Below are positions 1 to 5,688 of a stretch of DNA of 15,984 nt, piece by piece. Numbering within the stretch: the first letter of the stretch is position 1; every line of letters starts with the position of its first letter. The DNA lies in assembly GCA_934394815.1 (NCBI GenBank), contig CAKRRD010000052.1, forward strand, positions 1-15,984, read 5' to 3'. This DNA comes from an uncultured Acetatifactor sp. Its GTDB lineage: Bacteria; Bacillota; Clostridia; Lachnospirales; Lachnospiraceae. Below the pieces are notes generated by a model. That model ran no database searches. It was not told the DNA's origin and saw only the letters and a list, made by a program, of their open reading frames with translations. A program made the translations under genes and the position numbers.

Positions 1-147
1 AGCAATCTGTCCGCTTACGATCAGGGATGTAACGAGAGCTTCCAGAATGCTATGAAGAACTACTTCGAAGGCAAGACCGATCTGGACGGCGCACTGGATC
101 TGTTCTACAAAGCAGTAGAAGAGAAGTATCCTGAGCTTACTCACTAA
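1..147 (+). CDS. Sugar ABC transporter substrate-binding protein, C-terminal end (partial)
   Basis: The window opens inside this gene; only the last 48 codons and the TAA stop are visible. The tail has the helical, acidic character common at the end of CUT1 family binding proteins (a segment reading DLDGALDLFYKAVEEKYPEL). It lies just upstream of two CUT1 permease genes in the same orientation, which is the usual binding protein-permease-permease order. By family knowledge such proteins are lipoproteins on the outer face of the membrane that deliver an oligosaccharide to the permeases. The domain core, lipobox and ligand residues lie outside the window, so the substrate cannot be judged. Confidence 0.75.
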   Translation, partial: SNLSAYDQGCNESFQNAMKNYFEGKTDLDGALDLFYKAVEEKYPELTH

Positions 148-160
148 TCTGAATTAGATA

Positions 161-200
161 AAACCGTACCTGCCTGGTTGGTCAGGTGGGTACGGTTTTT
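161..200 (+). terminator. Strong hairpin terminator between binding-protein and permease genes
   Basis: A 16-bp stem (left arm starting AAACCGTACC, right arm ending GGTACGGTTT, two G-T wobbles near the top) closes a 6-base loop and runs into TTTTT. It lies 13 bases after the stop of the binding-protein gene. Because the permease genes follow in the same direction, it probably acts as a partial terminator that makes binding protein in excess of permease. Confidence 0.85.
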
Positions 201-322
201 CTCTCAAAAAATAGAAAAAGCAATAAGAAAAAGAGAAGGCTGGCAGAAGCTTTTTTATAAGTAAAAATGCAAGTAAGAGACCTGCTGCGAGCCTTATCGG
301 AAAAACAAAATGGCACGACAAT

Positions 323-337
323 CCATGCGAAGCATGG
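323..337 (+). other. Small hairpin in the leader of the first permease gene
   Basis: CCATGC-GAA-GCATGG is a perfect 6-bp stem with a 3-base loop, ending about 9 bases before the GGGAGG ribosome binding site of the permease at 360. The rest of the 201-359 gap is A-rich; I see no convincing promoter, riboswitch or repeat in it. The hairpin could affect translation or protect a processed 5' end, but it may be chance. Confidence 0.3.
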
Positions 338-359
338 CAGCAAAAGGGAGGAATGATTT

Positions 360-1268
360 ATGGCAAAGGTAAAGCGCGGAAAGGTGGTAAGCTATAATAA
401 ATGGGGTTATATCTTCCTGATCCCCTTCATTGTAGTCTATCTGGTATTTCAGCTGGTTCCGCTATTCAGAACATTCTATTACAGCTTTTTTGAGAACTAT
501 CGTTCCGGACTGACACAGATCGGTCCCAACTTTGTCGGATTACAGAACTTTATTACAATTTTCAAAAATCCGGATATCTGGATTTATACCGAGAACACAT
601 TGATCATGTGGATCATGGGATTTATTCCGCAGATCATTGTATCTCTGGTACTGGGCGCATGGTTCTCGGATCCCAGCCTCAGATTAAAAGGACAGAGATT
701 CTTTAAGACAGTGATCTATCTGCCGAACCTGATCATGGCAGCAGCATTTGCAATGTTGTTCTTCACCTTGTTCTCTGAGGGCGGACCGATCAATGAGATC
801 CTGATGCAGCTGGGATGGATCAGCGAACCGTATAAGTTCCTTTCCAACGAATGGAGTACCAGATCTCTGGTAGCATTTATGAACTTCCTGATGTGGTTCG
901 GTAATACGACGATCCTCCTGATGGCCGGTATGATGGGCATTGATACTTCCCTGTTTGAGGCAGCCGAAGTAGACGGAGCAACCTCCACACAAGTATTTTT
1001 CAAGATAACGCTTCCTCTGTTACGTCCGATCCTGATTTATGTAATGATCACTTCCCTGATCGGTGGTTTACAGATGTTCGATGTACCTCAGATTCTGACC
1101 AACGGTACCGGTGATCCTATGAGATCTACCATGACTCTGATCATGTATCTGAACAAGCATCTGTTCAGTAAGAACTATGGTATGGGTGGTGCGCTCTCAG
1201 TGATCCTGTTTATTATCACAGGTCTCCTGAGTCTCATCGTATTCAAGTTCTCCAACAAGAAAGATTGA
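360..1268 (+). CDS. Carbohydrate ABC transporter permease, MalF/UgpA type
   Basis: A 302-residue inner-membrane permease of the CUT1 sugar importer family. About six hydrophobic segments are visible (roughly 17-37, 78-102, 117-138, 170-192, 222-245 and 275-297). The cytoplasmic EAA loop that docks on the ATPase is intact: E200-A-A, G206, then I216, L218, P219. GGGAGG at 345-350 precedes the ATG at normal distance. The gene follows a binding-protein tail and precedes a MalG-type partner by only a few bases, so the two permeases should form a heterodimer. No ATP-binding subunit is present nearby; in Firmicutes a shared MsmX/MsmK-type ATPase usually serves such systems. The substrate cannot be read from the permease. 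Confidence 0.93.
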   Translation: MAKVKRGKVVSYNKWGYIFLIPFIVVYLVFQLVPLFRTFYYSFFENYRSGLTQIGPNFVGLQNFITIFKNPDIWIYTENTLIMWIMGFIPQIIVSLVLGAWFSDPSLRLKGQRFFKTVIYLPNLIMAAAFAMLFFTLFSEGGPINEILMQLGWISEPYKFLSNEWSTRSLVAFMNFLMWFGNTTILLMAGMMGIDTSLFEAAEVDGATSTQVFFKITLPLLRPILIYVMITSLIGGLQMFDVPQILTNGTGDPMRSTMTLIMYLNKHLFSKNYGMGGALSVILFIITGLLSLIVFKFSNKKD

Positions 1269-1283
1269 TAGGAGGTGGCAGAC

Positions 1284-2150
1284 ATGTTAAGTATCGAAAC
1301 AAACGAAACAAAAAAAGGCATGGGTATTCATGCTAGAAGAATTCTTGCATATGTAGTATTGGTACTGGTAAGCTTCCTGTGTCTGTTCTGGTTCTATGTG
1401 TTGTTTGTAAACGCAACCAGATCCCACGGAGAACTGACCAAAGGATTTACCCCGATTCCCAGCACATATCTGTTGAAAAACTGGCAGGGAGTTATGGCAG
1501 GTACATTACCCATCGTAAGAGGCATGTTCAACAGCTTGTTTGTAGCATTGTGCAGCGCAGTACTTTGTACCTACTTCTCCACCATGACCGCTTATGCGAT
1601 CCATGTATATGACTTTAAGATCAAAAAGTTTATGTTCACCTTCATCATGGCAGTCATGACGATTCCTACACAGGTTACCGCACTTGGTTTCCTGCAGTTA
1701 GTATCTGACATGAAGCTGGAAGATAACTTTATTCCTTTGATCGTTCCTGCAGTAGCAGCTCCGGTTACTTTCTTCTATATGAAGCAGTACATGGAAAGCG
1801 CATTGCCCCTGTCTCTGGTAGAGGCAGCGAGAATCGACGGCTCCGGTGAGTTCCGTACTTTCAATACCATCGTGCTTCCTCTGATGAAGCCCGCCATCGC
1901 AGTACAGGCGATCTTCACATTTGTAAGCAGCTGGAACAATTACTTCACACCGGCATTGATCCTGCATAACGACAAGATGAAGACATTACCTATCCTGATT
2001 GCTCAGCTGCGTTCCGCAGACTTCCTGAAGTTCGATATGGGCCAGGTATATGTGACCATTGCATTCTCCATCTTCCCCGTTATCGTGGTATACCTGATCC
2101 TTTCCAAGTTTATTGTCCAAGGCGTGGCAATGGGAAGTGTAAAGGGTTAA
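1284..2150 (+). CDS. Carbohydrate ABC transporter permease, MalG type
   Basis: Second permease of the CUT1 importer, 288 residues from the chosen ATG. The reading frame is open back to a GTG at 1275, but that GTG overlaps the ribosome binding site AGGAGG (1270-1275), so the ATG at 1284 is the sensible start. Six hydrophobic segments are present (the first at about 20-42). The EAA loop reads E180-A-A, G186, I196, L198, P199. The C terminus GSVKG is typical of MalG-like proteins. It starts 15 bases after the previous stop and is closed by a hairpin at 2189-2221. It pairs with the permease at 360-1268 to form the membrane channel. Confidence 0.93.
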   Translation: MLSIETNETKKGMGIHARRILAYVVLVLVSFLCLFWFYVLFVNATRSHGELTKGFTPIPSTYLLKNWQGVMAGTLPIVRGMFNSLFVALCSAVLCTYFSTMTAYAIHVYDFKIKKFMFTFIMAVMTIPTQVTALGFLQLVSDMKLEDNFIPLIVPAVAAPVTFFYMKQYMESALPLSLVEAARIDGSGEFRTFNTIVLPLMKPAIAVQAIFTFVSSWNNYFTPALILHNDKMKTLPILIAQLRSADFLKFDMGQVYVTIAFSIFPVIVVYLILSKFIVQGVAMGSVKG

Positions 2151-2188
2151 CATTCCGCCAGCAACATTCAATACATAAATCTCTCCTG

Positions 2189-2221
2189 AAAAGCGGCACT
2201 CTTCCCCGGAGTGGCGCTTTT
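2189..2221 (+). terminator. Hairpin terminator after the first transporter operon
   Basis: AAAAGCG-G-CACTC pairs with GAGTG-G-CGCTTTT: seven plus five base pairs around one G-G mismatch, with a 7-base loop (TTCCCCG). The U tract is short (TTTT followed by C), so termination may be incomplete, but the position 38 bases after the permease stop fits. The symmetrical A and T runs mean it could also act on the other strand. Confidence 0.7.
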
Positions 2222-2240
2222 CGCTTGCAAAAATATAAAT

Positions 2241-2258
2241 TATACCCGATAAGGTATA
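2241..2258. promoter_or_regulatory. Candidate HipB operator O1
   Basis: TATACCCGATAAGGTATA has palindromic outer halves TATACC/GGTATA. It is the exact reverse complement of O2 (2281-2298) and shares its outer six bases with O3. Known HipB operators in E. coli have a TATCC-N8-GGATA layout, and this is a close relative in form. Its centre lies 40 bp from that of O2, near four helical turns. Confidence 0.75.
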
Positions 2259-2280
2259 ATTTAAAAAGGAATGGATAAAA

Positions 2281-2298
2281 TATACCTTATCGGGTATA
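2281..2298. promoter_or_regulatory. Candidate HipB operator O2
   Basis: TATACCTTATCGGGTATA is the exact reverse complement of O1. Its centre lies 40 bp from O1 and 41 bp from O3, so repressor dimers would sit on the same face of the helix. It lies upstream of the promoter at 2315-2343 and could support cooperative binding or looping. Confidence 0.75.
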
Positions 2299-2314
2299 AA
2301 AATAATGAAAGAAC

Positions 2315-2343
2315 TTGAAAATATACCCGAACGGGTATATAAT
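2315..2343 (+). promoter_or_regulatory. Promoter of the hip module
   Basis: TTGAAA (2315-2320), a 17-base spacer and TATAAT (2338-2343) form a near-consensus vegetative promoter. Transcription would start near 2350, 20 bases before the hipB ATG at 2370. This makes the upstream in-frame TTG (2343) and GTG (2346) codons unlikely starts, because they lie at or before the expected transcript end. The spacer is almost entirely filled by operator O3. Confidence 0.8.
2322..2339. promoter_or_regulatory. Candidate HipB operator O3, inside the promoter
   Basis: TATACCCGAACGGGTATA is a perfect 18-bp palindrome. It lies between the -35 and -10 elements of the hip promoter and overlaps the first two bases of the -10. 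A repressor bound here would block RNA polymerase directly, so autorepression by HipB is strongly suggested. Confidence 0.8.
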
Positions 2344-2369
2344 TGGTGACGATTAGGATGGATATAATA

Positions 2370-2573
2370 ATGAATAAAATTGCAGAATTTATAAAAGAAA
2401 ATAGAAAAGCAGCCGGATTGACACAGGAAGATTTTGCAATGCGTTCGGGATTGGGGCTTCGCTTTGTCAGAGATCTGGAACAGGGGAAAGAGACCGTGCG
2501 GATGGATAAAGTAAATATCGCATTGGCGATGTTCGACATGGAAGCTGTGCCGGGCAGAAAGGAAAGAGGGTAA
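2370..2573 (+). CDS. hipB: HipB-like antitoxin/repressor (HTH, Cro/C1 type)
   Basis: A 67-residue protein that is almost only a helix-turn-helix domain: LTQEDFAMRSGLGLRFVRDL at residues 17-36 with the typical Q19-E-D, A23, G27 and L36-E-Q-G pattern. The frame extends upstream to 2343, but the promoter position and an AGGA at 2355-2358 favour the ATG at 2370 (an ATG at 2358 overlaps that AGGA). It should dimerise and bind the three palindromes at 2241-2339, repressing its own operon; in HipBA systems HipB also helps hold the kinase inactive. It lacks any long extra tail. The next gene starts 7 bases later, so the three hip genes form one transcript. Confidence 0.85.
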   Translation: MNKIAEFIKENRKAAGLTQEDFAMRSGLGLRFVRDLEQGKETVRMDKVNIALAMFDMEAVPGRKERG

Positions 2574-2580
2574 GAATATT

Positions 2581-2910
2581 ATGGAAATATTCAGAAGTGT
2601 TCAGGTATATATCCGGAATGTGTATGCCGGAGAACTTTCCGAGACAGATGAAGGCTATCTTTTTTCCTATGATGAAGAATACAGAAAAAGAGAAGATGCC
2701 AGTGTGGTATCTCTTACAATGCCGATCCGACAGGAACCATACCAGTCGAAAACGTTGTTTTCTTTTTTTGACGGTCTGATTCCGGAGGGATGGCTTCTGG
2801 GTGTGGTAAGCAGAAACTGGAAGATTGATGTGAAAGATCGTTTTGGACTGTTGGCGGTAGCTTGCCGGGACGCAATCGGCAATGTCAGTATAAGGGAGAA
2901 GAAGGAATGA
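2581..2910 (+). CDS. hipS: HipS-like protein: free-standing HipA N-terminal subdomain
   Basis: A 109-residue protein matching the small N-terminal subdomain of HipA (Couple_hipA family): V9-Y...Y15-A-G-E-L, F28-S-Y-D, a SLTMP segment near 44-48, FFDGLIPEGWLL at 62-73, and F88-G-L-L then IGNVSI near the end. In E. coli HipA this subdomain is fused to the kinase core; here it ends with a stop codon and the kinase follows as a separate protein. In the characterised HipBST system the small HipS protein, not HipB, is the main antitoxin. The Trp at 71 in PEGW may correspond to the HipS Trp reported to block the kinase active site, but I infer that from position only. GAGGG at 2566-2570 provides the ribosome binding site. 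The last bases overlap hipT (ATGA). Confidence 0.85.
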   Translation: MEIFRSVQVYIRNVYAGELSETDEGYLFSYDEEYRKREDASVVSLTMPIRQEPYQSKTLFSFFDGLIPEGWLLGVVSRNWKIDVKDRFGLLAVACRDAIGNVSIREKKE

Positions 2911-3860
2911 ATTGTCTGTGCTGCTGGAAAAAACTGCAGACGGTAGAAGATGAGAAGCGGGGATGGCATAAAAGCTGTGTCAGACATTTTTTTGGGAGTG
3001 ACAGGATACCGGAGCTGGATCTGGATGAAGAAAAATTGAAAGAACTGGCAAATGAAACGGTAAACCGTGGATATACAGTTCCCGGAGTGCAGCGGAAAAT
3101 GTCATTGCAACTGTTCTCGGATAAGAAGAAAACGAGGCTGACTTTGGTAAACTATCCAACGGGATATATTTTGAAACCGCAGGTTCCGGAATTCAGAGCG
3201 TTGCCGGAGGCGGAACACCTGGTAATGTGCATGGCAGATGCGTCCGGGATTGTTACGGTACCACATGCGCTGTTGCAGCTACAGGATGGATTTGCTTATA
3301 TCACGAAAAGGATTGATAGAGTGTTTGAAAAAGACAGTGTCAGGATGCTGGCAATGGAAGATTTCTGCCAGTTGGATCTGAGGCTGACCGAAGACAAGTA
3401 CAGAGGCTCTTATGAAAGATGTGAAAGGATCGTAGAACGCTATTCAACAAGGGTGGGAGTGGACAGAACAGAATTGTTTTTACGAATCGTGTTTTCATTC
3501 CTGATCGGAAATTCCGATATGCATTTGAAAAATTTTTCCCTGTTGGAGACACAGGAGGGAAGCGGAGAGTATGCGCTTTCACCGGCGTATGATATGCTTC
3601 CGGTGAATCTGATCATGCCTGAGGATGAAGAGGAACTTGCGTTAACTCTCAATGGGAAGAAGATGAACCTTAGAAAAAAGGATTTCTATATTTTTGCAGA
3701 AAAATGCGGCATAGCACGTAATTCCGCAGAAAAGATGATACGAAAACTGGTATCCATGAAAGACGTTTATCAAAAAATGAACAGGGAATCTATGCTGCCG
3801 GAAGAAATAAAAGAACAGTTTGAAAAGTTAATAGAAGAACGATGCAATATTTTGGCGTAA
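2907..3860 (+). CDS. hipT: HipT-like serine/threonine kinase toxin (HipA core kinase)
   Basis: A 317-residue HipA-fold kinase without the N-terminal subdomain. The frame is open upstream to 2862, but the ATG at 2907 overlaps the hipS stop by four bases (ATGA) and has AAGGA just ahead, so it is the likely start. Features in order: a possible zinc knuckle C3-x2-C6...H21-x2-C24; the Gly-rich loop region T57-V-P-G60-V-Q-x-K64; the ATP-binding Lys in ILKPQ (K90); the catalytic loop GNSDMHLKNFSL at 201-212 (D204, N209); and the metal-binding Asp in SPAYDMLP (D229). All key kinase residues are present. By family knowledge HipA kinases phosphorylate aminoacyl-tRNA synthetases (GltX for HipA, TrpS for HipT) and stop growth. 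The target here is unknown. Confidence 0.88.
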   Translation: MNCLCCWKKLQTVEDEKRGWHKSCVRHFFGSDRIPELDLDEEKLKELANETVNRGYTVPGVQRKMSLQLFSDKKKTRLTLVNYPTGYILKPQVPEFRALPEAEHLVMCMADASGIVTVPHALLQLQDGFAYITKRIDRVFEKDSVRMLAMEDFCQLDLRLTEDKYRGSYERCERIVERYSTRVGVDRTELFLRIVFSFLIGNSDMHLKNFSLLETQEGSGEYALSPAYDMLPVNLIMPEDEEELALTLNGKKMNLRKKDFYIFAEKCGIARNSAEKMIRKLVSMKDVYQKMNRESMLPEEIKEQFEKLIEERCNILA

Positions 3861-3889
3861 TTGTATCGGAAGAGAAAGAGGTAACAAGC

Positions 3890-4051
3890 ATGCAGATGTA
3901 TGAAGTGACGGCGCTGGCGCCGGAGGGCGCGGAAGAGGTCTATCAGGCGGTAGTGTTTGCGGAGGATGAGGATGACGCCCTGAACCAGCTGGAGGATCAG
4001 CTGCGGGCGCAAAATATTGCCCACGGAATGTGTATGGCGGAAGAAGTGTAG
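3890..4051 (+). CDS. Small acidic protein of unknown function (53 aa)
   Basis: I do not recognise this protein. The frame is open from an ATG at 3842 that overlaps the end of hipT, but an AGAAAGAGGT stretch (3872-3881) places the better start at 3890. The protein is strongly acidic (runs such as FAEDEDDALNQLEDQ at 34-48 of the longer frame) with no cysteine cluster, signal peptide or membrane segment; its look suggests a small alpha/beta or helical domain. It follows hipT by 29 bases and could be read with it, although its more GC-rich, alanine-rich coding style differs from the hip genes. Its stop codon touches the start of the hairpin at 4051. Confidence 0.55.
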   Translation: MQMYEVTALAPEGAEEVYQAVVFAEDEDDALNQLEDQLRAQNIAHGMCMAEEV

Positions 4052-4140
4052 TGTGAAAAGAACTTCTAATCACTCAGAGCAAAGGCTCTTTCGTGAAGAA
4101 GTTCTATGTTTCACACGCAAGTTTGCGCTTTGGCGCAAAC
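4051..4140. other. Composite structured element: long stem plus second hairpin
   Basis: Two adjoining stem-loops. First (4051-4116): GTGTGAAA (4051-4058) pairs with TTTCACAC (4109-4116); AGAACTTCT (4059-4067) pairs with AGAAGTTCT (4097-4105), leaving a 3-base bulge (ATG). Inside, TCAC/GTGA and AGAGC-AAAG-GCTCT continue the stem. Second (4121-4140): GTTTGCGC-TTTG-GCGCAAAC, a perfect 8-bp stem. Neither is followed by a U tract, so this is not an ordinary terminator. It fills the gap between the 53-aa gene and the Cys-rich gene. It may be a small non-coding RNA, an mRNA processing or leader structure, or a dispersed miniature inverted-repeat element. Confidence 0.7.
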
Positions 4141-4173
4141 CTTACAGGTTATGGAAGGATGTGGGTATTGAAA

Positions 4174-4413
4174 ATGGAAAATTCTTATCGTTTTTTTGAG
4201 AACAGAGATTGTAAATATTTCCCCTGCCACAAGGGACTGACGGACTTCAACTGCCTGTTCTGTTACTGCCCCATGTACCGCCTGGAGCACTGCCCGGGGG
4301 ATCCCCGGTATTTTGAGAAAAACGGCAGACGGATCAAGGATTGCTCGGGCTGCACCTTCCCACACGATCCGGAGCACTATGATACGATTATGCAGATCCT
4401 GCGGGAGAATTAG
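4174..4413 (+). CDS. Cysteine-rich small domain protein
   Basis: A 79-residue protein matching the Cys-rich small domain family (PF04071 by recollection): N-x2-C13-KYFPC18-H, FNC27-LFC30-Y-C32-P, C40, then DC57-x2-C60-x2-PH and a closing YDxI. All eight cysteines and several histidines are in place, so it probably binds metal. Family members are often found near cobalamin genes, but none is visible here. The frame is open from 4093, with further possible starts at 4159 (ATG) and 4168 (TTG); I chose the ATG at 4174 because family members begin at MEN-x-x-RFFEN, although AAGGA at 4155-4159 would suit 4168 better by spacing. It is convergent with the pectinesterase gene. Confidence 0.8.
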   Translation: MENSYRFFENRDCKYFPCHKGLTDFNCLFCYCPMYRLEHCPGDPRYFEKNGRRIKDCSGCTFPHDPEHYDTIMQILREN

Positions 4414-4450
4414 ACACTGTCCGACAGCTGCAGCGAAAATGGTAGCAGGT

Positions 4451-4473
4451 CCGGCGGGAGATTATTCCGCCGG
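4451..4473. terminator. Hairpin at the convergence of two genes (possible weak terminator)
   Basis: CCGGCGG (4451-4457) pairs with CCGCCGG (4467-4473) around a 9-base loop that contains the stop codon of the pectinesterase gene. No clear U tract follows on either strand, so I infer only a weak or rho-assisted end. It sits between the convergent Cys-rich and pectinesterase genes. Confidence 0.4.
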
Positions 4474-5454
4474 TATCCATCCGTCCTCGCCGACGAGGAC
4501 GTTTTCTTTGGAGAAATACGTCTCCACCTCCGGATTTACAAGGCATCTGGAGAGAGGGCTGCGTCCGGAACAGTCCGCACCGGGACCGAAGTTCCCATAT
4601 TCAATATAATCTGACAACACTTCTGCACGAACTTTTCCCCAGTTCTGCCAGCCTTCGGGACAGATATGATCCCCCAGCTCACAACAGATAAACGCTGTCT
4701 TCGCACAGTCTCTCCAGGGACGACCGAGATAGACGGAGTCCGGCTCCTCGCCTGTGATCCGACAATGCGAGAATACAAGACCGAATTCCTGTCCTGCGGG
4801 AGTGCTGGCGGCGGTGATATATGCTTTTCCCTCGCTGACTCTGGCGATGGAATGGATCTCACAGTGATCGAAGAATGCAGTATTCGGTCCGAAGATATAG
4901 TCCACATCGCCGCAGACATAACAATCCTTGAAATAATTCCGATAGAACTTATGCACGATCGGCACTTCTGAAGCCTGGAAGAAGTCCGGCAGCATCAGTT
5001 TCTTCATATTACAAGTCATCGGATCTCCGTTGAAGATTGTATCCTGCCACCCTGTGAAACGACAGTTGTAACAGCTCAACCGGTCGGCTGCTGCATAGAC
5101 TGCCAGTGCCTGCCCAGCGAGATATCCGGGGCCGGCGGTGCTCTCGATCGTCAGATTCCGCAGCGTAATATCTTTCCCGGCGATAAAAATTACCGCCGTA
5201 TTAAATGTTCCATACTCTCCGGAGGCGTCCGGACGGGGCTTCTTTGCACCGTCGCCGTAACGGAAGACGGTCGTCAGGGGATCATCTCCCACAATCTCAA
5301 TATTTTCTTTGCGGATAAATAACTTCTCTTCATAGATGCCCGGTGCCACCTCGATCCGGATCGCCTCATCATGACGATCGTCGATGGACAGGATCGCCTC
5401 CTGTAACGTTGAGAACGCGGACGGGTCATTTTTAGATACGTGTATCGTAGTCAT
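4462..5454 (-). CDS. Pectinesterase (pectin methylesterase, CE8), apparently cytoplasmic
   Basis: A 330-residue right-handed beta-helix esterase that hydrolyses methyl esters of galacturonate units, releasing methanol. The family signature residues are present: GQALAVY (Q115), GWQDTIF (Q137, D138), GDVDYIFG (D185, the nucleophile position) and YLGRPWR (R245, W247). The ATG at 5454 has AAGGAGG at 5467-5473 on the minus strand. The N terminus MTTIHVSKNDPSAFSTL leads straight into the first beta-helix turn with no signal peptide, so it probably acts inside the cell on imported methylated oligogalacturonides. It diverges from the Lpl-type transporter operon, so both may be controlled from the shared region 5474-5688. 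All catalytic residues look intact. Confidence 0.93.
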   Translation of the reverse strand: MTTIHVSKNDPSAFSTLQEAILSIDDRHDEAIRIEVAPGIYEEKLFIRKENIEIVGDDPLTTVFRYGDGAKKPRPDASGEYGTFNTAVIFIAGKDITLRNLTIESTAGPGYLAGQALAVYAAADRLSCYNCRFTGWQDTIFNGDPMTCNMKKLMLPDFFQASEVPIVHKFYRNYFKDCYVCGDVDYIFGPNTAFFDHCEIHSIARVSEGKAYITAASTPAGQEFGLVFSHCRITGEEPDSVYLGRPWRDCAKTAFICCELGDHICPEGWQNWGKVRAEVLSDYIEYGNFGPGADCSGRSPLSRCLVNPEVETYFSKENVLVGEDGWIPAE

Positions 5455-5473
5455 TTTCTTAATATTCCTCCTT

Positions 5474-5688
5474 GATCAATCTCTGATAGATCTTAAAATT
5501 TCTAAAACAATTGTAAATACTGGGTTTCAGCAACGCAATTATAAAAAAATGAACTGCTTTCAAATTCTTGTCATTTGTTATTTTTTGAGATTATTTGAAA
5601 TTTTTTGGATTGAGAATCTCTCCGGAGGCATGATATGTATAATGCAACGGACGGACACAGCGCCGGATTACAGAGAGGAGGAAATGCA
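5474..5688. promoter_or_regulatory. Divergent control region between pectinesterase and transporter operon
   Basis: An AT-rich gap between divergent genes. For the plus strand, TATAAT at 5638-5643 is a good -10, but nothing at 16-18 bases upstream resembles a -35. Upstream lie two direct copies of TTTTTTG (5581-5587 and 5601-5607) 20 bp apart, and the inverted pairs GAGATT (5588-5593)/AATCTC (5615-5620) and TTTCAAAT (5558-5565)/ATTTGAAA (5593-5600). A minus-strand TATAAT lies at 5538-5543, with a TTTGAA-like -35 at a short 15-base spacing. The pattern suggests activator-dependent promoters, plausibly served by the AraC-type regulator at 10678. Confidence 0.5.

Noticed and set aside
267..356. 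A 29-codon open frame (ATG 267, TGA 354-356) ending just before the first permease gene, a possible leader peptide.
   Set aside because: It has no ribosome binding site, no run of a regulatory amino acid and no attenuator structure; its end overlaps the permease ribosome binding site. It is probably chance.
1275..1283. GTG start for the MalG-type permease, adding three residues.
   Set aside because: The codon overlaps the AGGAGG ribosome binding site; the ATG at 1284 is properly spaced.
2581..3860. Frameshifted or broken hipA pseudogene.
   Set aside because: The small protein ends with a proper stop, the kinase has its own ATG with an ATGA overlap and AAGGA ahead, and both keep their family motifs. 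The split matches the HipS/HipT architecture.
5635..5688. Longer N terminus for the LplB-like permease.
   Set aside because: The upstream ATG lies before the -10 element and has no ribosome binding site; AGAGGAGG points to 5689.
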